Shown: positions 25,865-35,217, counted from the first letter of the stretch. The stretch: 64,000 nucleotides of DNA from Deltaproteobacteria bacterium (GCA_018436855.1 JAHDKO010000015.1:62001-126000), one strand, 5' to 3'. The notes: generated by a model from the letters alone, not told the origin. A program made the numbers and translations.

Positions 25865-27154
25865 CTAGTCCCGGTTGTCGAACAGCCGCTGAGCCTTTCT
25901 GCCGGTCCGGGGGAGGCTTCCATAGTCGACGATCTCCACGATCCCCCGCACCAGCAGCGCCTTGCGGATGTCCACGCCGATCTGCCGCCCGAGCTCCGTG
26001 TCTCCTTCAGGGCCGGCTCCCCAGGCCCGTTCGACCTTGATGGTCATGTAGTCCTTGCCGTCGGGGCCGCGGTCGAGGAGGATCTGGTGCTCGCTGCCGA
26101 TACCCCGGTGCTGGGAAAGGATTTCGTCGATGTGGCTCGGATAGATGTTTACGCCCCGGATGATGAACATGTCGTCGGACCTGCCCGTGAGCCTGTCGTG
26201 GCGGGGCAGGACAGAGCCGCAGGGGCACTGCCCGGGGATGAGACGGGTGAGGTCGCGCGAGCGGTAGCGGATGAGAGGCGAGCCCTCTTTTCGGAGCGTG
26301 GTGTAGACCATCTCGCCCACCTCTCCCTCGTTCACCGGTTCCAGGGTCTCGGGGTCGAGGATCTCCAGGATGTAGTAATCCGCCCAGTAGTGTATGCCGG
26401 TGTGGTGTTCGCAGTCGAGCCCGGTGCCAGGTCCGTAGACCTCGGTCAGCCCGGGGATGTCGAAGAGGTGATCCGCACGGAAGAGCTCCCGGATCTTGGC
26501 GCGCATGATGTCGCTCGAACGCTCGGCCCCCATAATGATCTTCCTGACCTTGAGTTTGTCCAGAATGCCGTGCTTCTCGGCCTCTTCCGCGAGAAGGAGA
26601 GCCATGGACGCGGTGGCGCAGAGCACCGTGGGCTGAAAGTCCACCAGAAACTGCAGGTGGATCTCGATGTTGCCGGGCCCCACGGGCAGCGCAATGGCGC
26701 CGAAACGCTCGCAGCCGTTCTGGAACCCGGCGCCTGCGGTCCATACCCCGTAGCCCACGCAGATCTGCACCCGGTCTTCCCGGGTGAGGCCCGCGGTTTC
26801 GTAGCACCGGGCGAACATGTCTGCCCAGTCGTCGATGTCCTTGGCCGTATACACCATGACCTTGCGCTTGCCCGTGGTGCCGGACGATGCATGGATCCGC
26901 ACGATATCCTGAAAAGGAACCGAACGCAGAGGCCAGGGATACTCGCCTCTCAGGTCGTCCGCCGTGATGAAGGGCAGGCGTCTCAGGTCGTCGAGAGTGC
27001 GGATGTCCTCCGGCTTCACCCCTGCATTGCCCAGGCGCTCACGGTAGAACGCCGAACCGCTGTAGGCGTGGTTCACGGTCCACTTCAGGCCGCGAAGCTG
27101 CAGATCGAGGAGTTCTTCTCTCGTTCGGAACCCGGGCATGAATCTCTTCTCCAT
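25865..27154 (-). CDS. paaK: Phenylacetate-CoA ligase (AMP-forming)
   Basis: This is a PaaK-type adenylate-forming ligase of 429 residues. The A3 loop is HASSGTTGKRKVMVYT. It also contains YGVWTAGAGFQ, IPGLTEVYGPG and the hinge RLTGRSDDMFIIRGVNIYP, and ends in a lysine-containing tail. In its operon (iorA-iorB-paaK) it would make or use arylacetyl-CoA connected to the arylpyruvate oxidoreductase reaction during amino-acid breakdown. The start at 27154 is preferred over 27199 because it follows AGAGGA and avoids overlap with iorB. Annotators often label these genes as phenylacetate-CoA ligase without proof of substrate. Confidence 0.9.
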   Translation of the reverse strand: MEKRFMPGFRTREELLDLQLRGLKWTVNHAYSGSAFYRERLGNAGVKPEDIRTLDDLRRLPFITADDLRGEYPWPLRSVPFQDIVRIHASSGTTGKRKVMVYTAKDIDDWADMFARCYETAGLTREDRVQICVGYGVWTAGAGFQNGCERFGAIALPVGPGNIEIHLQFLVDFQPTVLCATASMALLLAEEAEKHGILDKLKVRKIIMGAERSSDIMRAKIRELFRADHLFDIPGLTEVYGPGTGLDCEHHTGIHYWADYYILEILDPETLEPVNEGEVGEMVYTTLRKEGSPLIRYRSRDLTRLIPGQCPCGSVLPRHDRLTGRSDDMFIIRGVNIYPSHIDEILSQHRGIGSEHQILLDRGPDGKDYMTIKVERAWGAGPEGDTELGRQIGVDIRKALLVRGIVEIVDYGSLPRTGRKAQRLFDNRD

Positions 27155-27179
27155 CGCCTTGCATCCTCTCTGACAAAAT

Positions 27180-27707
27180 TTATCGCGCTCCGCCCTCAAA
27201 ACCGGCTTGAAGCGCTTTTCTGTTCGTCTCCACGACCTTGGCCGGAGAGATCCTTTCCACGATCTCTCCGATATCGGCCCGGTCGATCCCCAGGACCTGC
27301 GCCGTGCGTCCGAGCACGATCATGTTGACTGCGCCCGGGGCGCCCAGGGATCGTGCGACTCCGGCCGCATCAACGACATGGCTGAAGGTCCCGGTGTCCG
27401 CTGCCGCGTTGACGACGGAGATGCCGCCCTGCCTGAGCATGGGCAGGTGAGACAGCGCCTCCTGCTCGTCGAGCCCGATGAGAACATCCGCGGCCCCGGG
27501 CGGGATCAGCGGGCCTGCATATCGGCCGACCTTGAGGCTTGCCGTGACCGTGCCCCCGCGCATCGCCATCCCGTGGGTCTCCGAGGTGATGACCTCGCGG
27601 CCCGTTGTGGCGGCCCACACCGCAAGGGCGCGCGCCAGGAGCAGAATCCCCTGGCCGCCCAGACCCACCATGAAGATCTGCCGGTCGGAGCATGCGCCCG
27701 GGCTCAT
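27180..27707 (-). CDS. iorB: Indolepyruvate:ferredoxin oxidoreductase beta subunit
   Basis: The 175-residue gamma-type 2-oxoacid oxidoreductase domain carries MVGLGGQGILLLARALA, SETHGMAMRGGTV and NMIVLGRT, as in IorB. With IorA it oxidatively decarboxylates aryl pyruvates to aryl-acetyl-CoA and reduces ferredoxin. Its ATG overlaps the iorA stop by ATGA, which fixes the start and shows translational coupling. paaK follows after 25 bases. Confidence 0.93.
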   Translation of the reverse strand: MSPGACSDRQIFMVGLGGQGILLLARALAVWAATTGREVITSETHGMAMRGGTVTASLKVGRYAGPLIPPGAADVLIGLDEQEALSHLPMLRQGGISVVNAAADTGTFSHVVDAAGVARSLGAPGAVNMIVLGRTAQVLGIDRADIGEIVERISPAKVVETNRKALQAGFEGGAR

Positions 27708-29557
27708 GACTCTTCCTCCGCGACAATGGCCTCTACCGGGCATACCGGCACGCACACCCCGCAACCGATGCACAGGGATGCGTCGATCCGGGCGCGCCTG
27801 TCCATGACGGATATGGCCGGGCACTCGAACTCCCGGACACAGAGTCCGCAGCCGGTGCACTCTTCGGTGATGCGCATCGCATAATGCGTCTGTGCCTGCA
27901 GGACCCGGCGATCCCTGATGCAGGGGTGCCGCGCGATGACGGCTGTCACGCCCTCGGCCTCTGTCCGGGCGTACGCTTCCTGTACCACCTCCGTGAAACC
28001 GTCCATGTCATAGGGGTCGTGGATCCGGACTGTTTTGACCCCGCATCCGGCGATCGCCTCTTCCAGCGAGAGCGTGCGGCCGCTGAAGTCGTTGGTCATT
28101 CCCCCGGTGGCAGGCGTGGGCTGGTGACCGGTCATGGCCGTGGTGGCGTTGTCCAGCACCACGAGCACAAACCTGGCCCCGGTGACCAAGGCGTTGATCG
28201 TGGGCGGGATGCCCGCATGGAAGAAGGTGGAGTCGCCGATGATCGCCGCGACAGGGGGCGGAGCGGAAGTGTCCTTGAACGCGTGGAAGAACCCGGCTGC
28301 CTGGCTCACCGCAGCCCCCATGCACAGGCAGGTGTCCACGCCCCCCAGGTTGAGCCCCAGGGTGTAGCAGCCGATGTCCGAGGCATAGATGCCGCCGGGC
28401 AGGGCGCGTTTGACGGCATAGAAGGCGGCCCGGTGGGAGCATCCCGCACACAGGGAGGGCCTTCGCTGCTTTGCGGAAACCGTAGTGCGCTCGGGCGCCC
28501 GGGTCCCGGTGAACTCCTCGAGCACCCGGGCCACGACCTCCGGAGTGAGCTCGCCTGCATCGGGGACCATGCCGTCCATCTTCCCCGATACCCGCTCACG
28601 GTTGATGAACTGCATCTCGATCACCGGCTCGGTCTCTTCCACCACCAGGACCCGTGAGTGCCTTTCCATCAGTGATGAGAGGGCGCGCCTGTCCAGGGGG
28701 AAGGGCATGTCGATCTTGTAGATGCTGAAATCCTGCCGGCTGCCGAGCTCGGCGAGAACATCCAGGAGGTAGGCGCATGCGACCCCGGAAGAGACCACGG
28801 CCAGGCCGGTGTCGCCGGACCCGTGCACCAGTCTCGGACTGGCCCAGGGATGCTGTTCGATCTCCCGGAGCTTGGCGTTGAGCTCCCGGTGCAGCACGAG
28901 CCTGGGGCCCGGGGTGGCCGCCCAGCGGGAAGGGTTTTTCCGGAAGTCGGGCCTGCGGTTCAAGGGTTCGATGTCGGGCGGCTCAACGAGCTGGCGCGCA
29001 TGGCACACCCGGGTGGTGGGCCTCAGGATTACCGGGGTTTTGTAGCGCTCCGAGAACTCGAAGGCCTGCATGGTCATCTCCAGGGCCTCCCGGGGGCTCA
29101 TGGGGTCGAGCACCGGCACCTTGGCGTGCACGGCAAAGAGACGGGTGTCTTGCTCGGTCTGAGACGAGTGAGGACCGGGATCGTCGGCGACCACCAGGAG
29201 CAGCCCCCCGGTCACGCCCATGTAGGCGGCGCTGATCACCGGGTCCGAGGCCACGTTGAGCCCCACCTGCTTCATGATCGCGGCCGAGCGCCTGCCGGTG
29301 ATGGAGTTGGTGAACGCCACCTCCACGGCGGTCTTCTCGTTGATCGACCATTCAACGTGCACGGGCAGGTCTCTCTGCGACGCCAGTCTCATGGCCGCTG
29401 TGCACACCTCGGAGGCCGGGGTGCCGGGATAGGAGGTCACCACGTTTGCGCCGCTCGCAAGGATGCCGTGCGCGATCGCCTCGTTGCCGAGCAGGATCTC
29501 GTGTGCCTTGTCGCCTTGTTTTCCTGTTGCTGCCGGTGCTCGTGTTTGCGTGCTCAT
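27704..29557 (-). CDS. iorA: Indolepyruvate:ferredoxin oxidoreductase alpha subunit
   Basis: The 617-residue alpha subunit has the 2-oxoacid oxidoreductase alpha fold (SYPGTPASEV near residue 40, GRRSAAIMKQVGLNVA). The thiamine pyrophosphate domain follows (ASDIGCYTLG, GDSTFFHAGIP, LDNATTAMTGHQPTP), then a C-terminal two-[4Fe-4S] ferredoxin domain (CTGCGLCVREFECPA and CIGCGVCVPVCPVEA). This is the full architecture of archaeal and bacterial IorA. It is the first gene of the iorA-iorB-paaK operon. The upstream 250 bases hold a promoter and a terminator hairpin, suggesting attenuation. Confidence 0.95.
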   Translation of the reverse strand: MSTQTRAPAATGKQGDKAHEILLGNEAIAHGILASGANVVTSYPGTPASEVCTAAMRLASQRDLPVHVEWSINEKTAVEVAFTNSITGRRSAAIMKQVGLNVASDPVISAAYMGVTGGLLLVVADDPGPHSSQTEQDTRLFAVHAKVPVLDPMSPREALEMTMQAFEFSERYKTPVILRPTTRVCHARQLVEPPDIEPLNRRPDFRKNPSRWAATPGPRLVLHRELNAKLREIEQHPWASPRLVHGSGDTGLAVVSSGVACAYLLDVLAELGSRQDFSIYKIDMPFPLDRRALSSLMERHSRVLVVEETEPVIEMQFINRERVSGKMDGMVPDAGELTPEVVARVLEEFTGTRAPERTTVSAKQRRPSLCAGCSHRAAFYAVKRALPGGIYASDIGCYTLGLNLGGVDTCLCMGAAVSQAAGFFHAFKDTSAPPPVAAIIGDSTFFHAGIPPTINALVTGARFVLVVLDNATTAMTGHQPTPATGGMTNDFSGRTLSLEEAIAGCGVKTVRIHDPYDMDGFTEVVQEAYARTEAEGVTAVIARHPCIRDRRVLQAQTHYAMRITEECTGCGLCVREFECPAISVMDRRARIDASLCIGCGVCVPVCPVEAIVAEEES

Positions 29558-29699
29558 GAAAAGATCAACGGCCCCCTTATCTACGATGTTCTCGCCCGCT
29601 CCTCATGGCCGGTGCGCGTGCGCCATGCACGTGTCCGGCGGATTGTCTTCCCGTCAACGGGAGGCTGATGGGGCAGGACCCGGTATCCTGTCCGGGTAA

Positions 29700-29810
29700 T
29701 AAAAAAGGCGGCTAAAGGGCCGCCTTCCGGGATGCTGCACTGGAGACGGACCACATCATCCATGGGGGAACCGCCACCAGAGTCTTGAAAGGGCCTTGCC
29801 GTCCATGGAG
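29700..29810 (-). ncRNA. Candidate structured leader RNA/attenuator of the iorAB-paaK operon
   Basis: Downstream of the promoter, the minus-strand transcript can close a helix TCCATGG/CCATGGA (29803-29809 with 29759-29765). It forms a second arm with GGATG/CATCC around 29730-29762 and ends in a perfect intrinsic terminator (29705-29726). All lie about 150 bases ahead of iorA. No known riboswitch or SRP/6S consensus was matched by eye. Confidence 0.4.
29705..29726 (-). terminator. Intrinsic terminator inside the iorA leader
   Basis: On the minus strand AAGGCGGC-CCTTTA-GCCGCCTT is an exact 8-bp stem followed by TTTTATT, a textbook rho-independent terminator. It is located between the iorA promoter and the iorA start codon. 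Confidence 0.75.
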
Positions 29811-29814
29811 CACA

Positions 29815-29843
29815 GTTAAACGTCAAACGGATTTGTTTGTCAA
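29815..29843 (-). promoter_or_regulatory. Sigma-70 type promoter of iorA
   Basis: On the minus strand a perfect TTGACA (29838-29843) is followed after 17 bases by TTTAAC (29815-29820). The predicted transcript would begin near 29808. Confidence 0.55.
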
Positions 29844-30200
29844 TGGAAAGGGCGATAAAAAATCACTGCAGTAATGAGAAAATTACTGTCGGGAGAAACG
29901 GAACTTTCTCGGGAATCCGCTGTGCAGGACTTTTTCGCCTGCTCCAGGAGAATGCCCGCTCCAGCACCCCGGAGAAGCCGTCTCTTCGGAGGATGCCTCG
30001 GATGAGCAGGGATTCAGAATCCATGCCGCCATCACCGGACGATCAGGGAAAATGAAACAGGGGGATGAGGTTTTTCCAAGGGGCCTATTGATTTGAAAAT
30101 GACGATCTCTATTATCTGTCTTTATCATCCAATGGAACCTTGGGCAGCAGGCCTTTCTTAAAAGCTTGGGCACGATAAAATCTGTGTAAAGGAGCAGAAG

Positions 30201-30704
30201 ATGGCATTAGATCGGGAACACAGAACACACCAACGGATGAGTTGCAGGATTCCTATGGAGTATACCTTCAGGAGATCTCACAAGTCTTACCAGGCAACGG
30301 TCTACAACATCAGCGATGAAGGCCTGTATGTGGAAACCGACCGCGAGCTCAGGCCGGGCCAGGACGTCAGGATTTCCATCCGGCAGGATATGCCCGAAGG
30401 GTTCACTCATCTCGCCCTTGACGATCAGTCGGGCATCATTCGCTGGTCCCTGCCCGTGACCAGCGGCAGGCGCCATGTCTACCGGGCCGGTATCAGGATC
30501 TCTTCACCGGGCATGAAGATATCCTTCCAGGGACTGCCCGAAGCCCAGTATTTCTGCGATATCTGCGGTGAGCAGGTCAGCTACCGGCAGGTCAGGAAAG
30601 AGGGGCTGATCTGGATGTGCCCGCATTGCAGCGAATATGTCACGCATCTCCCGGTCGCGGTCCGCAGGGTGGCGTCCCGGCATCTCATCGGGAACGTGAT
30701 CTGA
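30201..30704 (+). CDS. PilZ-like domain protein with C-terminal zinc ribbon
   Basis: The N-terminal 100 residues resemble a PilZ c-di-GMP-binding barrel: an RxxxR-like cluster (HQRMSCR), YNISDEGLYVET in place of the DxSxxG motif, and a GIIRWS strand. The last 50 residues carry two CxxC pairs (FCDICGEQV and WMCPHCSEY), which would bind zinc. The Asn in place of the usual Asp in NISDEG may still permit binding. The gene stands alone; the effector partner is unknown. Confidence 0.65.
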   Translation: MALDREHRTHQRMSCRIPMEYTFRRSHKSYQATVYNISDEGLYVETDRELRPGQDVRISIRQDMPEGFTHLALDDQSGIIRWSLPVTSGRRHVYRAGIRISSPGMKISFQGLPEAQYFCDICGEQVSYRQVRKEGLIWMCPHCSEYVTHLPVAVRRVASRHLIGNVI

Positions 30705-31096
30705 CGGGACGGCAATGCCGGCAGGCGGACAGTGCCTTGCGAAGCCCGTGCCCGTAAAAATCGGATGCGTCAGGAAAAAGAAGAAAGAACATCCTTCTCC
30801 CTGGAGGCGGTATCCGCCCGGGACGCGGTGTCTGTGCGGCGTTTCGTCCCGGGACATCCCCCTCGCCGGGCGGGTTCCCCGGACAATGCTCGTGAGGAGC
30901 CGACCCCGGGATGCCTTCCCATGGCAAGGCGCCGAAGACGTGATCCCCGGATGATCGTTGGAACCCCCCGCCTCAGCGCTCTTGAGAGGGTATCCGCCTG
31001 CCGTATTCTATCTTATGGTGAGCGAATACGATCTCCGCATCCGTGTCCCTGCCTGCTGCTGTGGGCGGCCCGGACAGGATGCACCAGGGGTTTTCC
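30705..31096. other. Intergenic region, nothing recognisable
   Basis: These 392 bases have open frames but no domain likeness, no ribosome sites in front of them, and no strong hairpin. The last 20 bases form the ribosome site of the phosphoribosyltransferase gene. Confidence 0.4.
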
Positions 31097-31777
31097 ATGG
31101 GAAATCTGAAAATCGTCTCACACAGTGAAGAGCCCTTCATGAACCGGGAGGAAGCAGGCCGCCTCCTTGCGGGAGAGCTCAGGGAGTATGAAGACAAAGA
31201 CACCGCGGTGCTGGGTATTCCCCGGGGCGGTGTGGCGGTTGCACAGGAGATAGCCCGGATACTCCGCGCCGATCTAGACGTGGTCCTGTCCCGCAAGCTG
31301 GGCGCACCCGGGAATCCCGAACTGGCCATCGGGGCCATCAGTGAGGACGGCACGCTGTTTCTGGATGAAGATCTCCACCAGAGGCTGGGTTCCTCCAATG
31401 AATTCACCGGCTATGTGGAAGACGAACGAGAGAAGCAGTACACCAGGATCGCCGAGAGCATCGAGCGCTTCCGTCGCGTGAGGCCCAAGATCCCGGTTCA
31501 GGGGCGCACGGTCATCGTGACCGACGACGGGCTGGCCACAGGCGCCACTATGCAGGCATCTCTGAAGACCGTCCGGAAGGAGAATCCGGAAAAGCTCATT
31601 GCCGCGGTTCCCGTAGGGAGCATGGAGGCCCTGGAAAAGATCGCCACCGACGCCGATGAGACTATCGTGCTCAAGGCGCCTCCCATCTTCTATGCCGTGG
31701 GCCAGTTCTATGAGTATTTCGGCCAGACCAGCGATGAAGAGGTCATTGCCTCCCTGAAGAAAAGCAGGGAACGATGA
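31097..31777 (+). CDS. Phosphoribosyltransferase family protein
   Basis: The 226-residue protein has a type I phosphoribosyltransferase fold. PRGGVAVAQEIA is near residue 45, and the PRPP-binding loop VIVTDDGLATGATM is near residue 135. It belongs to the group often called predicted phosphoribosyltransferases, which contain NREEAGRLLA at the start. ATG 31097 follows AGGGG and fits the family better than an upstream ATG at 31043. Its substrate is unknown. Confidence 0.85.
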   Translation: MGNLKIVSHSEEPFMNREEAGRLLAGELREYEDKDTAVLGIPRGGVAVAQEIARILRADLDVVLSRKLGAPGNPELAIGAISEDGTLFLDEDLHQRLGSSNEFTGYVEDEREKQYTRIAESIERFRRVRPKIPVQGRTVIVTDDGLATGATMQASLKTVRKENPEKLIAAVPVGSMEALEKIATDADETIVLKAPPIFYAVGQFYEYFGQTSDEEVIASLKKSRER

Positions 31778-31799
31778 AGCCGGACAGTGACCGGCCGGC

Positions 31800-33830
31800 C
31801 TATCCCGCCTCTGTCCGCGGAGAGGTCGCGCCATACATGCCCCGGATCTCTTTCCGGAAGCGTTCCTTGATGACGCGGCGCTTGAGCTTGAGCGTGGGCG
31901 TCAGCTCGCCCCCTTCCACGCTGAAAGGCCTGGGCAGGAGCGTGAAGTACTTGATCTGCTCGTAGCGGGCAAGCTGTTTGTTCACCTCGTTCACCTGGTC
32001 CTGGATGAGCTCTCTGATCTCGTCGCGATGCACCAGCTCGGCAGGGTCGCTGAAGGCGATGCCCGATTTTTTTGCAAAGCGCTTCAGCTCGGGGAAATCA
32101 GGCACGATGAGACAGGTGAGGTACTTCTCTCCGTCGCCTGTCAGGCATGCCTGATCGATGTAGGGCCGGCCGGTGACCTTGAGCTCGATGGGATGCGGGG
32201 CCACGTTTTTGCCCCCGGAGGTGACGAAGAGCTCTTTCTTGCGGTCCGTGATCTCCAGGAACCCTTCCGCGTCGAACCGGCCGATATCACCCGTCATGAA
32301 CCAGCCGTCTTCGGTAAAGCTGTCCCTGGTCTCCTGGGGCATCTTCCAGTATCCTGTAAAGATCTGGGGGCCTTTGGCCAGGATCTCGCCGTCGTCCGCG
32401 ATCTTCTCCTGCGTGCCCAGCACGGCCTTGCCCACGGTGCCCGGCTTGATCTGGAGACGGTATGCCAGGGTGTTGTAGGCCACGGAAAGCTTCAGCGAGC
32501 GCAGCGGGTTCGTGTGTGGGGATTTGCCTTGAGCCTGCTTGCGGACCATGCAGTCGTGGGTCCAGTCGATCATCTTCTTCTGGAACCATGAGAGGCTGTC
32601 CCGGTCGATGCCTGTGAACTCCGGGGCGTTGAAGTTGAGAATGGCCGCGGTTTCGGTGAGACCATAGCCCTCGGTGAGCTGGATTCCCAGGGAGCGGATA
32701 AAGGTGCATACTTCCTTGCCGAGCTTGCCGCCGCCCGAGCCGGCCATGACGAGACGTTCCATCCCCGCCTCCTTACGCAGCCGGTTGAAGACCAGCACAT
32801 TGGCCTGGGAAAACAGGAACAGGTCGAGCATGCCCAGCCGCTCTCCCTTTGCCATGGCGTCGGTGAACTTCTCTCCCTGGCGCATGGCCCATGCAAACAG
32901 CTTTCTCACATACCCGGGTTGCCGCGATACGATCGAGGTGACCTGGTCGTAGACCTTTTCGAAAAACCGGGGAATGCTGATGATCACGTTGGGCCTGAGC
33001 TCCAGCAGGGTCTTGGGAATCCGGCTGAAGTCGGGCTCGAAGGCGAGGATGCCGCCCTGTTTGAGGCCGCCTACGTGGTAGTCGCAGCTGCGGCCGTACA
33101 CGTGGCAGACAGGCAGGTGCACCAGGAAGAGCAGATGAAGGTCCCTGTCCTGGGCCTGGCGGCGGATAAGGGTGGGGTCGGAGAACTGCTCCATGGCCGC
33201 CATGAAGTTCGCATGCGTGAGCATGGCGCCCTTGGGCCTGCCGGTCGTGCCCGAGGTGTAGATGATGCTCACCACGTCCTCGGGCCTCGCCTGTGCGATG
33301 CTCTTTTCCAGAGCGGTCAGGTCGAGGTTTTCCCGGCCCATCTCCATGACCTCGTTGAAATGGTAGCTGCCCTGCTCATGGCCGCTTTCTCCGGATTCCA
33401 TGGTGATGATGAATTCCAGCCCGGTCCCGGGCTGTACCGCCCGGGCCATGGCGGCCTTGTCGCGGGTGGAGCAGAACACGGCCCGGGACTCGCTGTCGCC
33501 GACCATGTAGGAGAGCTCGTCTAAAGAAAGGGTGGGGTAGAGAGGAACCTCAACGCCGCCTACGGCCTGGATGGCCTGGTCGGCGATCACCCACCGCGGC
33601 CTGCTCTCGGAAAATATGGCGATTTTGTCTCCCCGTCCAATGCCCAGCGCCATGAGGCCGGAGGCGAGGTCGAGGACCTGACGGCGCGTCTCTTCCCAGG
33701 TGAGGGTGCGGAAATCGTCGGTGGGATCGCCTTTCGCATCGAACCGTCCCATGAGGAAGGGCTGCGCCGCCCCCATCTCCCGCGCCCGGGTATGGAAGAA
33801 CCCGCACAGCGTGTCATTATCGAATGTCAT
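31800..33830 (-). CDS. Long-chain acyl-CoA synthetase (AMP-forming), second copy
   Basis: A 676-residue ANL enzyme with the P-loop IYTSGTTGRPKGAMLTH near residue 190, GYGLTETAAILN, the hinge WFMTGDIGRFDAEGFLEITDRKKE and the catalytic lysine in LTPTLKLKRR. It is longer than the synthetase at 6334-8145 because of an insertion around residues 480-520, and the two are only distantly similar. ATG 33830 follows GAGGAGGTG and is preferred over a longer open frame. It is convergent with the phosphoribosyltransferase, leaving 22 bases between the genes. Confidence 0.92.
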   Translation of the reverse strand: MTFDNDTLCGFFHTRAREMGAAQPFLMGRFDAKGDPTDDFRTLTWEETRRQVLDLASGLMALGIGRGDKIAIFSESRPRWVIADQAIQAVGGVEVPLYPTLSLDELSYMVGDSESRAVFCSTRDKAAMARAVQPGTGLEFIITMESGESGHEQGSYHFNEVMEMGRENLDLTALEKSIAQARPEDVVSIIYTSGTTGRPKGAMLTHANFMAAMEQFSDPTLIRRQAQDRDLHLLFLVHLPVCHVYGRSCDYHVGGLKQGGILAFEPDFSRIPKTLLELRPNVIISIPRFFEKVYDQVTSIVSRQPGYVRKLFAWAMRQGEKFTDAMAKGERLGMLDLFLFSQANVLVFNRLRKEAGMERLVMAGSGGGKLGKEVCTFIRSLGIQLTEGYGLTETAAILNFNAPEFTGIDRDSLSWFQKKMIDWTHDCMVRKQAQGKSPHTNPLRSLKLSVAYNTLAYRLQIKPGTVGKAVLGTQEKIADDGEILAKGPQIFTGYWKMPQETRDSFTEDGWFMTGDIGRFDAEGFLEITDRKKELFVTSGGKNVAPHPIELKVTGRPYIDQACLTGDGEKYLTCLIVPDFPELKRFAKKSGIAFSDPAELVHRDEIRELIQDQVNEVNKQLARYEQIKYFTLLPRPFSVEGGELTPTLKLKRRVIKERFRKEIRGMYGATSPRTEAG

Positions 33831-34137
33831 AGAACACCTCCTCGCTATAAAAATTTTCACGATGCAGGGTGTGCCCATGCGTGTGGGGTGTACCTCTGCA
33901 TCCGTCCACGAGATCCCGTCACTTTCAAATAAGAAGAAATTACAGGAGAACTTCATATTATCACCATTTCCTGTGCCGTGAAACAGAGAAATAACATGGG
34001 TTATCTCACGGGAGGACCATGTTGCCTCAGTCCGAAGCCGTGCATGGAAAGAGAAAGGTGCGCCCGGAAAAAGGCAGGATCTCCCCTTTAAGAATCAATC
34101 AGGCATGCCGGCGGGCAACGGCAAAGGAGGCCGTGTA
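33831..34137. other. Intergenic region, probable promoter of the acyl-CoA synthetase
   Basis: The 307 bases separate two minus-strand genes. They are AT-richer near 33840-33990 and hold no gene or repeat that can be supported. Confidence 0.4.
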
Positions 34138-35217
34138 TCACTCCCCTACGGAGCGGCCGGGCGTGATGTCCTCGAACGCGGGTCTGATGGCCTGGATAAA
34201 GGCGTTTCTGAGCAGGTTGATCACAGCGGCCCAGTAGTCAACCTCCTGCTCCTCGAAGTCTCCTTCTATCGGTATGCGGGTGGCGACCCTGCCGGTGGGC
34301 TTGTTTTCCAGGATGCTCGCCGCTCCGCCCACAATGGTTTCCCAGGCCAGCTCGAGCGGGTCCTGGTCTTCTTTCCAGTCCACCACCTTCAGATCTTCGA
34401 ACAGGGGTTTGACATATCCCTCATACGAACCCTGCTGTGCCACGATCTCCGAGTAGATGGTGAAGGTACCGGACTCCACGTCGAAGTTGCCATAGGCCCG
34501 CAAGAAATCGTTCAGACGGGTGAGCGCGAGATCGTTCAGGGCAAAGTTCATATCGAATGTCGGATCTTGCGCAAAGGTGTCGAGATTGAGGGAGACTTCG
34601 AGCTTGGGGTCGCCTTCATCCGGCAGGTTGTACAGGGTGGCGGTGGCGAACTTGCTCTGTCCCACTGAGCGGCTGTTCCGGAGGTTGGACGCGACCAGGT
34701 AGAGTTTTTCCATAGAGACATCGATCTCAGGGTCGCTGTGAAAGTCGCGGTAATGCACGATCCCGTCTCTCATCTCAAGCTGGTTGATGCTGAAAGGGAG
34801 CAGGTCGCCCGTGACCTCTATCCAGGTGGCGGGAACCTCGGTCTGCGAGGTGTCGTCCGTGGGGCCGGCGACGAAATTCAGCTCGGGCTGGTGAAGGACA
34901 ATCTCTCCGACGTAAGCCCCGTTGAGAATCTCGGACCACTGGATGGACGATTCGATGCGGGCCACATCCAGAAAGGGCACAGGAATTGTGCCGCCGGTTT
35001 TCTCAACGGCCAGCCCATGTACGTCGAACGCGCCGCGCCAGAGGTGGAGATCGATATCCTGAACATGCCCCTGATAGCCTTCCATGGAGTCCAATGAACG
35101 GTTCACGTAATCCAGAACGAGGTGAGGCAGCGCTATGCGAAAGGCAACGAGTGCCGCGATGATCACCAGGACAGCAATGGTTATCCTGGATGTGAGGATA
35201 CTTCCGACCCGATACAT
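34138..35217 (-). CDS. Membrane-anchored AsmA-like/DUF748 protein
   Basis: One N-terminal membrane helix (about residues 8-30, ITIAVLVIIAALVAFRIALP) is followed by a long beta-rich domain with the recurring pattern of DUF748/AsmA-like envelope proteins (VNRSLDSMEGYQGHVQDIDLHLWRGAFDVHGL). Such proteins span the periplasm and are thought to help lipid transport or outer-membrane assembly. The start at 35217 is chosen because the membrane helix follows directly. The next gene upstream, a lipoprotein, reads in the same direction after 147 bases, so the pair may form an envelope unit. Confidence 0.78.
   Translation of the reverse strand: MYRVGSILTSRITIAVLVIIAALVAFRIALPHLVLDYVNRSLDSMEGYQGHVQDIDLHLWRGAFDVHGLAVEKTGGTIPVPFLDVARIESSIQWSEILNGAYVGEIVLHQPELNFVAGPTDDTSQTEVPATWIEVTGDLLPFSINQLEMRDGIVHYRDFHSDPEIDVSMEKLYLVASNLRNSRSVGQSKFATATLYNLPDEGDPKLEVSLNLDTFAQDPTFDMNFALNDLALTRLNDFLRAYGNFDVESGTFTIYSEIVAQQGSYEGYVKPLFEDLKVVDWKEDQDPLELAWETIVGGAASILENKPTGRVATRIPIEGDFEEQEVDYWAAVINLLRNAFIQAIRPAFEDITPGRSVGE

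Larger units (their letters stand above)
29558..30200. other. Long intergenic region with iorA leader; right half empty
   Basis: The left 290 bases carry the iorA promoter, leader and terminator listed separately. From about 29880 to 30200 nothing coding, repetitive or strongly structured was seen apart from the probable upstream region of the PilZ gene, whose ATG follows AAAGGAG. Confidence 0.5.

Noticed and set aside
24282-25923. Long open frames in a second plus frame and on the minus strand at the beta-CASP nuclease
   Set aside because: Low-complexity Gly/Arg/Gln-rich or His/Asp/Leu-rich translations are shadows of the nuclease gene.
29700-29810. SRP RNA, T-box or 6S RNA in the iorA leader
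   Set aside because: The SRP core (GGTCCGGAAGG with AGCAG), a proper T-box sequence and the 6S bubble were looked for and are not present.
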